From Leifsonia soli (GTDB taxonomy: Bacteria; Actinomycetota; Actinomycetes; Actinomycetales; Microbacteriaceae), in contig NZ_JACCBJ010000001.1 of the NCBI RefSeq assembly GCF_013408745.1, forward strand, positions 1,054,001-1,118,000: DNA of 64,000 nt, read 5' to 3'. Below, one piece after another: positions 9,385 to 17,248 of the stretch (position 1 is its first letter; each line of letters starts with the position of its first letter). A model generated the notes under the pieces. It ran no database searches. It was given only the letters and a program-made list of their open reading frames with translations, and was not told the origin of the DNA. Made by a program: the position numbers and the translations under genes.

Positions 9385-9855
9385 ATGGCACTCGAGAACG
9401 ATACCCAGGCTCCCGACTTCGAGCTGCTCAACCAGTACGGCGAGACCGTCCGGCTGAGCGACTTCCGGGGACGGAAGGCGGTGGCGCTGGTCTTCTTCCC
9501 GCTCGCGTTCTCCGGCACCTGCACGGGGGAGCTGTGCGCACTGCGCGACAACCTCTCGCTGTTCGAGGACCACCGCGTCGAGCTGCTGGGCATCTCCGTC
9601 GACTCCAAGTTCACGCTGCGCGCCTGGGCCGAGCAGGAGGGCTACTCGTTCTCTCTGCTTGCCGACTTCTGGCCGCACGGCGAGATCGCCAAGGAGTACG
9701 GCGTCTTCCTGCGCGAGAAGGGCTTCGCGAACCGCGCGACCTTCCTCATCGACGAGCGCGGCATCATCCGCGCGTCGTTCATCACCGCGCCGGGCGAGGC
9801 CCGCTCGATCGACGCCTACCGCGCGGCGCTCGACCACCTCCCCGCCCACGTCTGA
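9385..9855 (+). CDS. Peroxiredoxin (AhpE/Bcp-like)
   Basis: A 156-residue thioredoxin-fold peroxidase that reduces hydroperoxides. The peroxidatic cysteine is C46 in FFPLAFSGTCTGELC; C51 is five residues later and could be a resolving cysteine, though in the AhpE branch the one-Cys mechanism is usual. The PxxxT/SxxC spacing is intact. The fold core (APDFELLNQYG...VSVDSKFTLRAWAEQEG) is complete. AAAGGA lies before the ATG. It is divergent from aceE and followed by a long hairpin. The reductant is not known; mycothiol- or thioredoxin-based systems are both possible in this lineage. Confidence 0.92.
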   Translation: MALENDTQAPDFELLNQYGETVRLSDFRGRKAVALVFFPLAFSGTCTGELCALRDNLSLFEDHRVELLGISVDSKFTLRAWAEQEGYSFSLLADFWPHGEIAKEYGVFLREKGFANRATFLIDERGIIRASFITAPGEARSIDAYRAALDHLPAHV

Positions 9856-9869
9856 CGCCCTCCGCGCGA

Positions 9870-9934
9870 CGAGAGATGTGCGCCAGATCTCGGTTATGAG
9901 ACACGCATAACGCAGATTTGGCGCACATCTCTCG
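9870..9934. terminator. Long imperfect hairpin between peroxiredoxin gene and tRNA-Val
   Basis: Two 29-base arms (9870-9898 and 9906-9934) match at 26 positions around a 7-base loop. The arms contain GAGATGTGCGCCA and its complement. It starts 14 bases after the peroxiredoxin stop and ends 36 bases before the tRNA. No U-tract follows, so it is either a U-less actinobacterial terminator or a repeat element that acts as one. Confidence 0.7.
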
Positions 9935-9970
9935 CGTGGCGAGGGGTTCGGTAGGGTTGAGGAGCGTCAC

Positions 9971-10043
9971 GGGCCTTTAGCTCAGCTGGTAGAGCGCCAC
10001 GTTTACACCGTGGATGTCGTCGGTTCGATCCCGGCAGGGCCCA
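9971..10043 (+). tRNA. tRNA-Val (anticodon UAC)
   Basis: A full cloverleaf reads from GGGCCTT (9971) to AGGGCCC plus discriminator A (10043). D stem is GCTC/GAGC, anticodon stem CCACG/CGTGG, and the seven-base loop TTTACAC places TAC at 34-36. The T arm is GTCGG-TTCGATC-CCGGC with the expected pairing. CCA is not encoded. The opposite strand of its 3' two-thirds encodes the last residues and stop codon of a TetR gene. Confidence 0.97.
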
Positions 10044-10641
10044 CTCCCGCGGACGTGGGGGCTAGCAGCTCGAAGAGAGCGTCGACCGCCGCGGCCATGT
10101 CGACCGAGGGGTCCTGCATCCACTGCAGCTGCATCCCGTCGGAGACCGCCTGCAGGATGCGTGCCAGCGTGTCCGCGTCCACGGCCGGAGTCGTCGCGCG
10201 CTCCGCGCGCCGACGCTCCAGCGCGGTGGCGAAGGTGCTCCGCAGCGCCGCGCTGCGTTCGACGAAGTAGTCGTGGGCGGGATGCTGGGGATCCGCGGCG
10301 TCGACCGCGAGCCGGGAGAACAGCTGGACGAGCCCAGGCACTTCCGCGTTGTGCCGCACGATTGCGACGTATCCCGCGCGGATGTCCTCCAGCGGACCAT
10401 CCCCGTCCGCCTCGCCGAACCGCCGGCTGTCGACCTCGTCGCGCTTGCGGAGGATCGCCGTGAACAGCTCCTCCTTGCTGTCGAAGTAGTGGAGCAGGCC
10501 GGCCTGGCTGAGGCCGACCGCATCCGCCAGCTCCTTGACCGACGCGCCGCGGATGCCCTCCCGCGCGATCACCTCGAGAGCGCGCTCCAGGATCTCGTCG
10601 CGCTTGGCGACGCCTTTCGCGTAGGACCCTCGTCGTACCAT
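10003..10641 (-). CDS. TetR-family regulator whose C-terminus overlaps the tRNA gene
   Basis: A 212-residue repressor-type protein. The HTH is at ~12-60 (RDEILERALEVIAREGIRGASVKELADAVGLSQAGLLHYFDSKEELF). The start MVRRGSYAKG is the ATG directly before the HTH. It diverges from the GH3 glycosidase, which it probably controls. The reading frame runs into the antisense strand of tRNA-Val: the tail ...GPAGIEPTTSTV is the complement of the tRNA and the TAA stop lies in its anticodon loop. The last ~12 residues are thus dictated by the tRNA and are unlikely to be folded protein. A much longer upstream frame on this strand is only antisense to the glycosidase. Confidence 0.85.
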   Translation of the reverse strand: MVRRGSYAKGVAKRDEILERALEVIAREGIRGASVKELADAVGLSQAGLLHYFDSKEELFTAILRKRDEVDSRRFGEADGDGPLEDIRAGYVAIVRHNAEVPGLVQLFSRLAVDAADPQHPAHDYFVERSAALRSTFATALERRRAERATTPAVDADTLARILQAVSDGMQLQWMQDPSVDMAAAVDALFELLAPTSAGVGPAGIEPTTSTV

Positions 10642-10666
10642 GCCTCCACGATAAACCGAACGCCGT

Positions 10667-10696
10667 TTGCTTTTCAAAAACCGAGTGACGTAAGGT
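10667..10696 (+). promoter_or_regulatory. Promoter of the GH3 gene with overlapping AAAC/GTTT dyad
   Basis: TTGCTT (10667-10672) and TAAGGT (10691-10696) are 18 bases apart, about 40 bases before the glycosidase ATG. An AAAC-N8-GTTT dyad (10653-10668) touches the -35 box and lies between the two divergent genes, where a TetR operator would be expected. The dyad is weak. Confidence 0.4.
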
Positions 10697-10737
10697 TTTG
10701 CCACCGTCCACGGTGGACGCGAGAGGAGCCCTTCGAC

Positions 10738-13032
10738 ATGGCAGACACGACCCCGGCGGGCACCGCCGCCGACATCTCCGGGCTCAGCATCGAGGAGAAG
10801 GCGTCGCTCACCAGCGGAGAGGGCTTCTGGCGCACGAAGGCCGTCGAGCGGGCGGGCATCCCCTCCGTGATGCTCACCGACGGGCCGCACGGGCTCCGCA
10901 AGCAGCGCGAAGGCGGCGACCACCTCGGGATCGGCGACAGCGTCCCGGCGACCTGCTTCCCTCCGGCCGTCGCCCTCGGCTCCTCCTGGGATGTGGAGCT
11001 GGTCGAGCGGGTCGGCACCGCGCTCGGCGTCGAGTCCTCGATCGAGGACGTCGCCGTCATCCTGGGCCCCGGCATCAACATCAAGCGATCCCCGCTGTGC
11101 GGCCGCAACTTCGAGTACCTCAGCGAGGATCCCATCGTGTCCGGTGTGCTGGGCGCCGCCCTGGTGCGCGGCATCCAGTCGCAGGGCGTCGGCGCGTCGC
11201 TCAAGCACTTCGCGGCCAACAACCAGGAGGACGACCGGATGCGCTCCTCGTCCGATGTCGACCCCCGGCCGCTGCGGGAGATCTATCTGCGCGGCTTCCA
11301 GCGGGTGGTGGAGGATGCGCAGCCGTACACCGTGATGTGCTCGTACAACCGCATCAACGGCGTGTTCGCGTCCGAAAACCGGTGGCTGCTCACCGACGTG
11401 CTGCGCGGCGAGTGGGGCTTCGAGGGCCTGGTCGTCTCGGACTGGGGAGCGGTCGTCGACCGCGTCGCCGCCCTCCGCGCCGGTCTCGACCTGGAGATGC
11501 CCGGGAACGCCGGCCTGAGCGACGCCGCGGTCGTCGCGGCGGTCGGCGACGGGACCCTCGACGCGTCGGTGCTGGATGCGTCCGCAGCCCGGGTGGCGGC
11601 GCTCGCGACCCGCTGGGCGGCGACCGACCGCGTGGAGGGTCCGCTCGACGTGGACGCCCACCACGCCCTCGCCCGCGAGGCGGCCGCGCGCTCCATCGTC
11701 CTGCTGAAGAACGACGCCCCGGCCACCGGCGACGCGCCGCTCCTGCCGCTCGCCGCCGGCCGCTCGATCGCGGTCATCGGTGCGTTCGCCGAGAAGCCGC
11801 GGTACCAGGGCGCCGGTTCGTCGATGATCCATCCGACCCGCCTGGACGACGCGCTCACCGCGATCCGTGCGGCTGCGGGCGATGTCGCCTACGCCCCCGG
11901 CTTCTCGCTCGCCGCCGAGGTCGACGCGGAGGAGTCGACGCGGCTGCGCGACGAAGCGGTCGCCGCGGCGTCTGCGGCCGACATCGCGGTGGTGTTCGCC
12001 GGCCTGCCCGCCCGGCTGGAGTCGGAAGGCTACGACCGCGACGACATCGACCTTCCGGCGGACCAGCTGGCCGTCATCGACGCGGTCGTCGCCGCCAACC
12101 CGCGGACCGTGGTCGTGCTGTCCAACGGCGGTGTCGTGATGCTCCCGTTCTCGCAGCGGGTGCCGGCCATCGTCGAGGGCTGGTTGCTCGGCCAGGCGGG
12201 CGGCTCAGCCACCGCCGACGTGCTGTTCGGCGCCGTGAATCCGTCGGGCAAGCTCACCGAGACCGTTCCTCTGCGGCTGGAGGACACCCCCGCCTTCCTG
12301 AACTTCCCGGGAGAGGAGGGGCACGTCCGCTACGGCGAGGGACTGTTCGTGGGCTACCGCTGGTACGACGCGCGCCGGATGCCGGTGGAGTACCCGTTCG
12401 GGCACGGGCTCTCGTACACGGCCTTCCGCTATGGCGACGCGAGCGCTTCGGTCACGGCCCGGGGCGACATCCAGGTGCGGGTCACCGTGACCAACACGGG
12501 GGAGCGGTCCGGACGCGAGGTCGTCCAGGTGTACACAGCGCTGCCGGGATCGCGCGTGCAGCGTCCGCCCCGCGAGCTGAAGGGCTTCGGCTCGATCGAG
12601 CTCGAGCCGGGGGCGTCGGGCGAGGTCGCCGTGACGATCCGGCGGGAGGATCTCGCGTACTGGGACGTGCGAGCCGACCGCTGGGTGGTCGAGGGCGGCG
12701 AGTACGCGATCGAGGTGGGCGCGTCGAGCCGCGATCTCCGCGCGACCGTGACCGCCGCGGTGGACGGAGACGAGGTGTGGCTGCCGCTGACCCGCGAGTC
12801 GTCGCTCGGCGAGGTGCTCGCGCATCCTGTCGCCGGGCCGATGGTCCAGGGCGCGCTGGCCGGTATGTCCGAGCTGTTCGACGGCGCGTCGTCGATCATG
12901 CCGGAAGGTGTGTCGATGGAGCGGATGATGGCGTCGTTCCCGATCGGACGCGTCGGCATGATGTCCGGCGGCCAGGTGACGCCCGAGATGATCGACGGGC
13001 TGCTCGCCGCGGCGAACGCTCAGCGGCAGTGA
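10738..13032 (+). CDS. Glycoside hydrolase family 3 (beta-glucosidase-like)
   Basis: A 764-residue retaining glycosidase. The N-terminal GH3 domain holds the substrate motif K156-H157 (SLKHFAANNQE) and nucleophile D235 in VVSDWGAV. The middle alpha/beta sandwich (~330-560) carries the SEGYDRDDIDLP segment typical of the second GH3 domain, and a fibronectin-III-like domain ends the fold (SGREVVQVYTALPGS...RPPRELKGFG). There is no PA14 insert and no signal peptide, so it probably acts in the cytoplasm on imported oligosaccharides. Divergent TetR suggests substrate-induced expression. Exact sugar specificity (glucoside, xyloside or other) is open. Confidence 0.92.
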   Translation: MADTTPAGTAADISGLSIEEKASLTSGEGFWRTKAVERAGIPSVMLTDGPHGLRKQREGGDHLGIGDSVPATCFPPAVALGSSWDVELVERVGTALGVESSIEDVAVILGPGINIKRSPLCGRNFEYLSEDPIVSGVLGAALVRGIQSQGVGASLKHFAANNQEDDRMRSSSDVDPRPLREIYLRGFQRVVEDAQPYTVMCSYNRINGVFASENRWLLTDVLRGEWGFEGLVVSDWGAVVDRVAALRAGLDLEMPGNAGLSDAAVVAAVGDGTLDASVLDASAARVAALATRWAATDRVEGPLDVDAHHALAREAAARSIVLLKNDAPATGDAPLLPLAAGRSIAVIGAFAEKPRYQGAGSSMIHPTRLDDALTAIRAAAGDVAYAPGFSLAAEVDAEESTRLRDEAVAAASAADIAVVFAGLPARLESEGYDRDDIDLPADQLAVIDAVVAANPRTVVVLSNGGVVMLPFSQRVPAIVEGWLLGQAGGSATADVLFGAVNPSGKLTETVPLRLEDTPAFLNFPGEEGHVRYGEGLFVGYRWYDARRMPVEYPFGHGLSYTAFRYGDASASVTARGDIQVRVTVTNTGERSGREVVQVYTALPGSRVQRPPRELKGFGSIELEPGASGEVAVTIRREDLAYWDVRADRWVVEGGEYAIEVGASSRDLRATVTAAVDGDEVWLPLTRESSLGEVLAHPVAGPMVQGALAGMSELFDGASSIMPEGVSMERMMASFPIGRVGMMSGGQVTPEMIDGLLAAANAQRQ

Positions 13033-13114
13033 CCTCGCGCCCCGGCCCGTCGAGTGCGCTCGGCGGACCGGGGCGTCGCGGTGCCCGGGGGCCGGGCGTG
13101 GATAGGCTGGCCGC

Positions 13115-13867
13115 ATGCCCGAGGGACCGTACCGCTGGTTCGTCTACGCCGAGATCGCGCTTGCCGTCGTGACCTTCGTCGCACTCCTGTTCATCGTCGC
13201 GCCGTACGGCGGGCGGCACGGGCGCGCCGGTTGGGGGCCGACGGTGCCCGCGCGGTTCGGCTGGGTCGTCATGGAGGCGCCCGCGTCCATCCTCTTCGTG
13301 GTGTTCTACCTGCTCGGTTCGAACCGCTTCGAGCCGGTGCCACTGCTGTTCCTCGCGCTCTGGCTGGTGCACTACGTCTACCGGGCGTTCGTCTACCCGT
13401 TCCTGATGCGCTCGGGGTCGCGCATGCCGGTGCTCGTGATGCTGCTGGCGATCGGGTTCAACCTCCTGAACGCGTGGGTCAATGCGCGCTGGATCTCCGA
13501 GTACGGGAGCTATCCCGTGGCGTGGCTGGGGGATGGGCGGTTCTGGTTCGGCGTCGTCCTGTTCGCGGCCGGGCTGACGCTGAATGCGCGCTCGGACCGC
13601 ACGCTGCGGCTGCTGCGGCGGTCGGGAGACGGGTACCGCATCCCGCAGGGCGGCGGGTTCCGCTACGTCTCCAGCCCGAACTACCTCGGCGAGATGATCG
13701 AGTGGACGGGATGGGCGATCGCCACGTGGTCGCTCGCCGGCACCGCGTTCGCGCTGTACACGTTCGCGAACCTCGCGCCGCGGGCGTTCGCGAACCACCG
13801 CTGGTACCGGGACACCTTCCCCGACTATCCCCCCGAGCGCCGCGCCCTCCTCCCGTTCGTGCTCTGA
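13115..13867 (+). CDS. Steroid 5-alpha-reductase-like integral membrane protein
   Basis: A 250-residue membrane protein with about six hydrophobic segments. The C-terminal half matches the 3-oxo-5-alpha-steroid 4-dehydrogenase family: LNARSDRTLRLLRR...YRIPQGGGFRYVSSPNYLGEMIEWTGWAIATWS, then NHRWYRDTFPDYPPERRALLPFVL. The GGGF/SSPNYLGE block is the NADPH-binding signature of these enzymes and of isoprenylcysteine methyltransferase relatives. Bacterial members reduce C=C bonds of lipids, but the substrate is unknown. It follows the GH3 gene by 80 bases with its own start. Confidence 0.8.
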   Translation: MPEGPYRWFVYAEIALAVVTFVALLFIVAPYGGRHGRAGWGPTVPARFGWVVMEAPASILFVVFYLLGSNRFEPVPLLFLALWLVHYVYRAFVYPFLMRSGSRMPVLVMLLAIGFNLLNAWVNARWISEYGSYPVAWLGDGRFWFGVVLFAAGLTLNARSDRTLRLLRRSGDGYRIPQGGGFRYVSSPNYLGEMIEWTGWAIATWSLAGTAFALYTFANLAPRAFANHRWYRDTFPDYPPERRALLPFVL

Positions 13868-13926
13868 GCCATCGCGTGCGGGCAGTGACGGTGGTGCGTC
13901 CTACCCTCGGGGTGAGGAGGGATGCC

Positions 13927-14994
13927 GTGCCGGAGAGCGTCGAGCAGTGGTGGGCGCGCCGCCAGTGGTCGAAGGGCGTCGCCGTGCCCTACGAGGTCGG
14001 GCGCTACCGCACCGACTGGGAGCGGTACCCCGTGCTGGTCCGCCAGTACCATCCCGACCTCAACCACGGGATCACCCTCACGCAGGTTCCGCCCGCGGCC
14101 GACGTCTACCTGGTGTGGGAGTGCGACTCCGGCCACCGGTTCGTGGCCACCCCCGAGGAGCAGCGTGGCCGCCCCGGCGGCACGCGGCGGCGCTCGGCAT
14201 GGTGCCCGCTATGCGCCGAGGCCGCCGTCCCGAAACCGGTGCGGGCGGCGGAGCCGGATGCCGGACTCCACCCGTGCGGTCACGCCCGCGACCTGCGACG
14301 CATCGAGAACGACCCGCAGGATGATCGTTGCTACCTCTGCCGCCGGCTCGATCGCGAAGCGCTGACGCGAGAGCAGCTGGTGAGCATGGCCGCCCCCGGA
14401 TCGCGCGTCGCCGTGTCGAACGCGAACAGCACCGCCGGCACGTACGCCTGGCAGTGCGCGGCGGGGCATCCGTCGTACCAGACCAGTATCGAGCGCATTC
14501 TCGGCGGCCGGAGGTGCCCGATCTGCCGCCATGCCCGGGCGGGAGCGGATGCGGTGCCGGTGGGCGAGGCGTTCGTCAGCCGCTGGGCCCCTGCACCGGC
14601 GTCGGCCGCGGAACCCGAGCTCAAGAGACGGCTCGGCGAGCGGCTGGACATCGACCTCTCCCCGAACGCGGTTCGCGTCGCGAAGCCCTTCCACTCGCAC
14701 CTCGAAGTGTGGCCCGACATCCTGCTGCCGGAGCTGCGCGTCGCCATCGAGTACGACACCACGGGCCGGCACGGCCTCGAGCACGTCGGCCCGCGCGAGG
14801 CCTCGGACCGCCGCAAGGACCGGCTGCTCCGCGCCGCCGGGTGGGAGGTCGTGCGCGTCCGCTGCGGAGCGCTGCAGCCGATCGGCCCCTACGACGTGCA
14901 CGCGGGCGGAATCACCGACGCGCTGGTGGAGCGGATCGTCACCCGGCTCGGCGAGATCCGGGGCGACCTGTTCGTGGCGGCGTACCTGCGCTGA
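13927..14994 (+). CDS. Multi-zinc-ribbon protein with a Vsr/DUF559-like nuclease domain
   Basis: A 355-residue protein. Three putative zinc sites precede the catalytic part: C66/C93/C96 with H70 (W-x-C-x3-H...CPLC), C117/C135/C138, and C177/C197/C200 with H181 (WQCAAGH...CPIC). The first and third look like the DUF4379-type probable zinc ribbon. Residues ~230-340 match the Vsr/DUF559 nuclease fold: D264 in VWPDILLPE, E275 and D277 in AIEYD, then DRRKDRLLRAAGWEVVRVR. The start is GTG because AGGAGG lies 6 bases before it. It could nick or cut DNA, but no partner methylase or restriction gene is nearby. A 13-bp duplication covers its stop. Confidence 0.8.
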   Translation: MPESVEQWWARRQWSKGVAVPYEVGRYRTDWERYPVLVRQYHPDLNHGITLTQVPPAADVYLVWECDSGHRFVATPEEQRGRPGGTRRRSAWCPLCAEAAVPKPVRAAEPDAGLHPCGHARDLRRIENDPQDDRCYLCRRLDREALTREQLVSMAAPGSRVAVSNANSTAGTYAWQCAAGHPSYQTSIERILGGRRCPICRHARAGADAVPVGEAFVSRWAPAPASAAEPELKRRLGERLDIDLSPNAVRVAKPFHSHLEVWPDILLPELRVAIEYDTTGRHGLEHVGPREASDRRKDRLLRAAGWEVVRVRCGALQPIGPYDVHAGGITDALVERIVTRLGEIRGDLFVAAYLR

Positions 14995-15007
14995 GTACCT
15001 GCGCTGA
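14982..15007. repeat. 13-bp tandem duplication over a stop codon
   Basis: GTACCTGCGCTGA occurs twice in direct succession (14982-14994 and 14995-15007). The first copy supplies the last codons and TGA of the zinc-ribbon gene; the second lies in the spacer. Confidence 0.85.
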
Positions 15008-15120
15008 GTACGCATGCCTTCTCACGCGCGAAGGCTCTGGTATCCGGCCGCGGCTGCTCGCTACGCTGGGCGGCGAACCGGCAGCCACCGGCTCTCCGGA
15101 GCTCTCACGAGGAGGACACC

Positions 15121-15549
15121 ATGCCGTCGACACTCAACCCGTACCTCAACTTCCGTGCGTCCGCGCGCGAGGCGATGGACTTCTACCAGTCCGTCTTCGG
15201 CGGAGAGGTGCAGCGCAGCACCTTCGCCGATTTCCAGATGGCGCAGGACCCGGCCGACAACGACCTGATCATGCATTCGCAGCTGCAGACCCCGGGCGGC
15301 TTCACGCTCATGGCTGCTGACGTGCCCGCGCACATGGACTTCACGCCGGGCAGCGCGATCAGCATCTCGCTGAGCGGCGACGACGAGGCCGAGCTCACCG
15401 GCTACTGGGAGAAGCTCGTGGACGGCGGCACGGTGGTCGAACCGCTCAACAAGGCGCCGTGGGGGGACAGCTTCGGGATGGCGGTCGACCGCTTCGGCGT
15501 TCAGTGGCTCGTCAACATCGCCGGGGCGCCGCAGGCGGCGGGAGCGTAG
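15121..15549 (+). CDS. VOC-superfamily protein, PhnB-like
   Basis: A 142-residue vicinal-oxygen-chelate fold protein beginning MPSTLNPYLNFRASAREAMDFYQSVFGGEV, the PhnB-like (3-demethylubiquinone-9 methyltransferase-like domain) signature, and ending with FGMAVDRFGVQWLVNI. Such proteins may bind a small ligand or metal; many have no assigned substrate. There is no sign of a linked phosphonate pathway. GAGGA lies 7 bases before the ATG. It stands 126 bases after the zinc-ribbon gene and 23 before the stress protein gene. Confidence 0.85.
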   Translation: MPSTLNPYLNFRASAREAMDFYQSVFGGEVQRSTFADFQMAQDPADNDLIMHSQLQTPGGFTLMAADVPAHMDFTPGSAISISLSGDDEAELTGYWEKLVDGGTVVEPLNKAPWGDSFGMAVDRFGVQWLVNIAGAPQAAGA

Positions 15550-15572
15550 GCGCGCGGCGGGCGGAGGCCGAG

Positions 15573-16127
15573 ATGGCGGAGCCGGGCGGGCCGGACGCGG
15601 GTGCCGGGCCCGAATCCGAGAGCGATGCCCCGGACCTCCAGGGTGCGGTCATCGTCGGTGTGCACCGGGGGCAGGACCGGGCCGTGCTGGAGGAGGCGGC
15701 GCGGCTGGCGGTGGAGTTCGGGCGTCCGCTGCTGTGCGCGTACATCTCGGAGGACAGCTATCTGACCGAGTGGGACCCGTCCGATGTCGCACAGGAGTCG
15801 CTGCATCCCACCGAGGTCGGGGCCGGAGAGGGCGAGGCGGTGCTGGCGCTGTCTGCAGCGATCGGCTCAGCGCTCGACGAGAAACCCGAACGGCCGTCCA
15901 GCTGGGCCCTCCGGCTGCTCGCCGGCGACCCGGCCAAGGCGCTGGGGCGGCTCGCGGCCGAGGTCGATGCCCGAATCATCGTGGTCGGCACCCACCGCCG
16001 CGGCTTCTCGCACACCCTCGAGAACTGGCTGGCCGGGTCGGTCGGAGCCCACCTGACGCACGATCAGACAGTCCCGGTGGTCGTGGTCCCCGTGTCGAAG
16101 GACCGCAGCGAGCCGACGCTCGCGTGA
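15573..16127 (+). CDS. Universal stress protein (UspA family)
   Basis: A 184-residue single-domain Usp with a 25-residue acidic N-terminal extension. The domain starts at GAVIVGVHRGQDRAVLEEAARLA. The ATP-binding signature G-x2-R-x-G with G-S further on is present (VGTHRRGFSHTLENWLAGSVGAHLTH), so it should belong to the ATP-binding class. It follows the VOC gene by 23 bases and may be co-transcribed. Its role is general stress survival; no specific partner is suggested. Confidence 0.9.
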   Translation: MAEPGGPDAGAGPESESDAPDLQGAVIVGVHRGQDRAVLEEAARLAVEFGRPLLCAYISEDSYLTEWDPSDVAQESLHPTEVGAGEGEAVLALSAAIGSALDEKPERPSSWALRLLAGDPAKALGRLAAEVDARIIVVGTHRRGFSHTLENWLAGSVGAHLTHDQTVPVVVVPVSKDRSEPTLA

Positions 16128-16177
16128 GTCGAACGATGCCCTGCCCCCGCGTGCCCCTCGGGTCCTAGGCTTCGACC

Positions 16178-16834
16178 ATGTCGGCAGAGCGTGCCATCCG
16201 ACTCCGGCGGGAGGCCTGGGGATTCGCGATCGGGTCGTTGTTCTTCCTGGTCGGCGCGGTGCCGTACTACCAGGAGGCGGTGGGGCCGGTGACCGCCGCC
16301 GTCACCTTCTTCGTCGGCGCCCTGTTCTTCACGGCAGCCGCCTTCATCCAGCTCGCGCTCAGCGGGCGCAAGCCTCCGCGGAGCGGGGGCGAACGTCCCG
16401 ACCTGTTCGACTGGTGGGCCGCCGCCATCCAGTTCGCCGGCACGCTGTTCTTCAACGTCAGCACGACCGAGGCGCTCATCACCGCGGTCAATGATGCGGC
16501 CCGCGTGGGGGACGGCTGGAGACCGGACGCCTTCGGGTCGATCTGCTTCCTCGTCGCGAGCGCTCTGGCCGTCGTCGCGACCGTCGACCGCGACCGCCTC
16601 TGGGATCCGCGCGCCCGCACCTGGCACGGCACCTGGCTGAACCTGATCGGCTCGGTGCTGTTCGCGTTCTCCGCCGTCGGAGCCTACGTCCTCCCGTCGA
16701 CCGGCACGCTGGTCAGCCTGTTCTGGGCGAACGCCGGCACATTCCTCGGCGCCGCCTGCTTCCTCGTGGCCGCCGTGCTCAGCCGGCGGTCGATCCCGGT
16801 GCGGCAGCGACGTCATACGGTCGCCGCGCGATGA
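16178..16834 (+). CDS. YrhK-domain-like membrane protein
   Basis: A 218-residue protein with about five or six transmembrane segments (for example GFAIGSLFFLVGAVPYY, AAVTFFVGALFFTAAAFI, and WLNLIGSVLFAFSAVGAYVL). The repeated pattern of paired hydrophobic segments fits YrhK-like domains. A cytosolic loop carries RKPPRSGGERPDLFDWWAA. No catalytic residue is recognisable and the function is unknown. Confidence 0.65.
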   Translation: MSAERAIRLRREAWGFAIGSLFFLVGAVPYYQEAVGPVTAAVTFFVGALFFTAAAFIQLALSGRKPPRSGGERPDLFDWWAAAIQFAGTLFFNVSTTEALITAVNDAARVGDGWRPDAFGSICFLVASALAVVATVDRDRLWDPRARTWHGTWLNLIGSVLFAFSAVGAYVLPSTGTLVSLFWANAGTFLGAACFLVAAVLSRRSIPVRQRRHTVAAR

Positions 16835-16861
16835 CTGCCGCCGCGCCGTGACCGCCGCCGT

Positions 16862-17122
16862 TCAGGAGCGCAGGGCGTCGAGAGCGGCCTCGAAGGAGCG
16901 GAAGTACGTGCGCTGCCCGGGCCGGCCGATCTGCGTCACCTCGAACATCCCGTCCAGCTGCAGGATGAAGCCGACAACGGCCGGAGCGCCCAGTTCGGCG
17001 GACCGGGTGTCGCTCACCCGCCACTCGCGGCTCGAGATCTCCGTCGCCTCGAGCCCCTGGCGGACGAGGCGTGCTCGCGTCTTCATGGCACCAGCCAAGT
17101 GGACCGGGCGTTCCACGACCAT
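16862..17122 (-). CDS. Small conserved hypothetical protein
   Basis: An 86-residue protein (74 if the internal ATG at 17086 is used). The longer start is preferred because AGGAG stands about 10 bases before it and no site precedes the internal ATG. The sequence MKTRARLVRQGLEATEISSREWRVSD...AVVGFILQLDGMFEVTQIGRPGQRTYFRSFEAALDALRS looks like a small alpha/beta fold. The family is not recognised. It converges on the YrhK gene and diverges from the amidotransferase gene. Confidence 0.6.
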   Translation of the reverse strand: MVVERPVHLAGAMKTRARLVRQGLEATEISSREWRVSDTRSAELGAPAVVGFILQLDGMFEVTQIGRPGQRTYFRSFEAALDALRS

Positions 17123-17248
17123 CCCTTGACAGCTCCTGGGCGCCGTGATCAGCCTGCGCGCGAGGCCGAAGTGGTGTATTCCCGCGGGCGCGGGAGCGGG
17201 GCTATGGTCAAGCCGTCCGCAGGGCCCACCACGTTCGAGGAGGTCGTC

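Noticed and set aside
6503..9457. A plus-strand frame of 984 codons opposite aceE
   Set aside because: aceE is certain, and the frame has Arg/Val/Leu/Asp-rich shadow composition with no motif.
10642..11832. A long minus-strand frame that would extend TetR to 609 residues
   Set aside because: It is antisense to the GH3 gene; its amino-acid composition is that of a G/C-rich shadow, and the HTH starts at the ATG at 10641.
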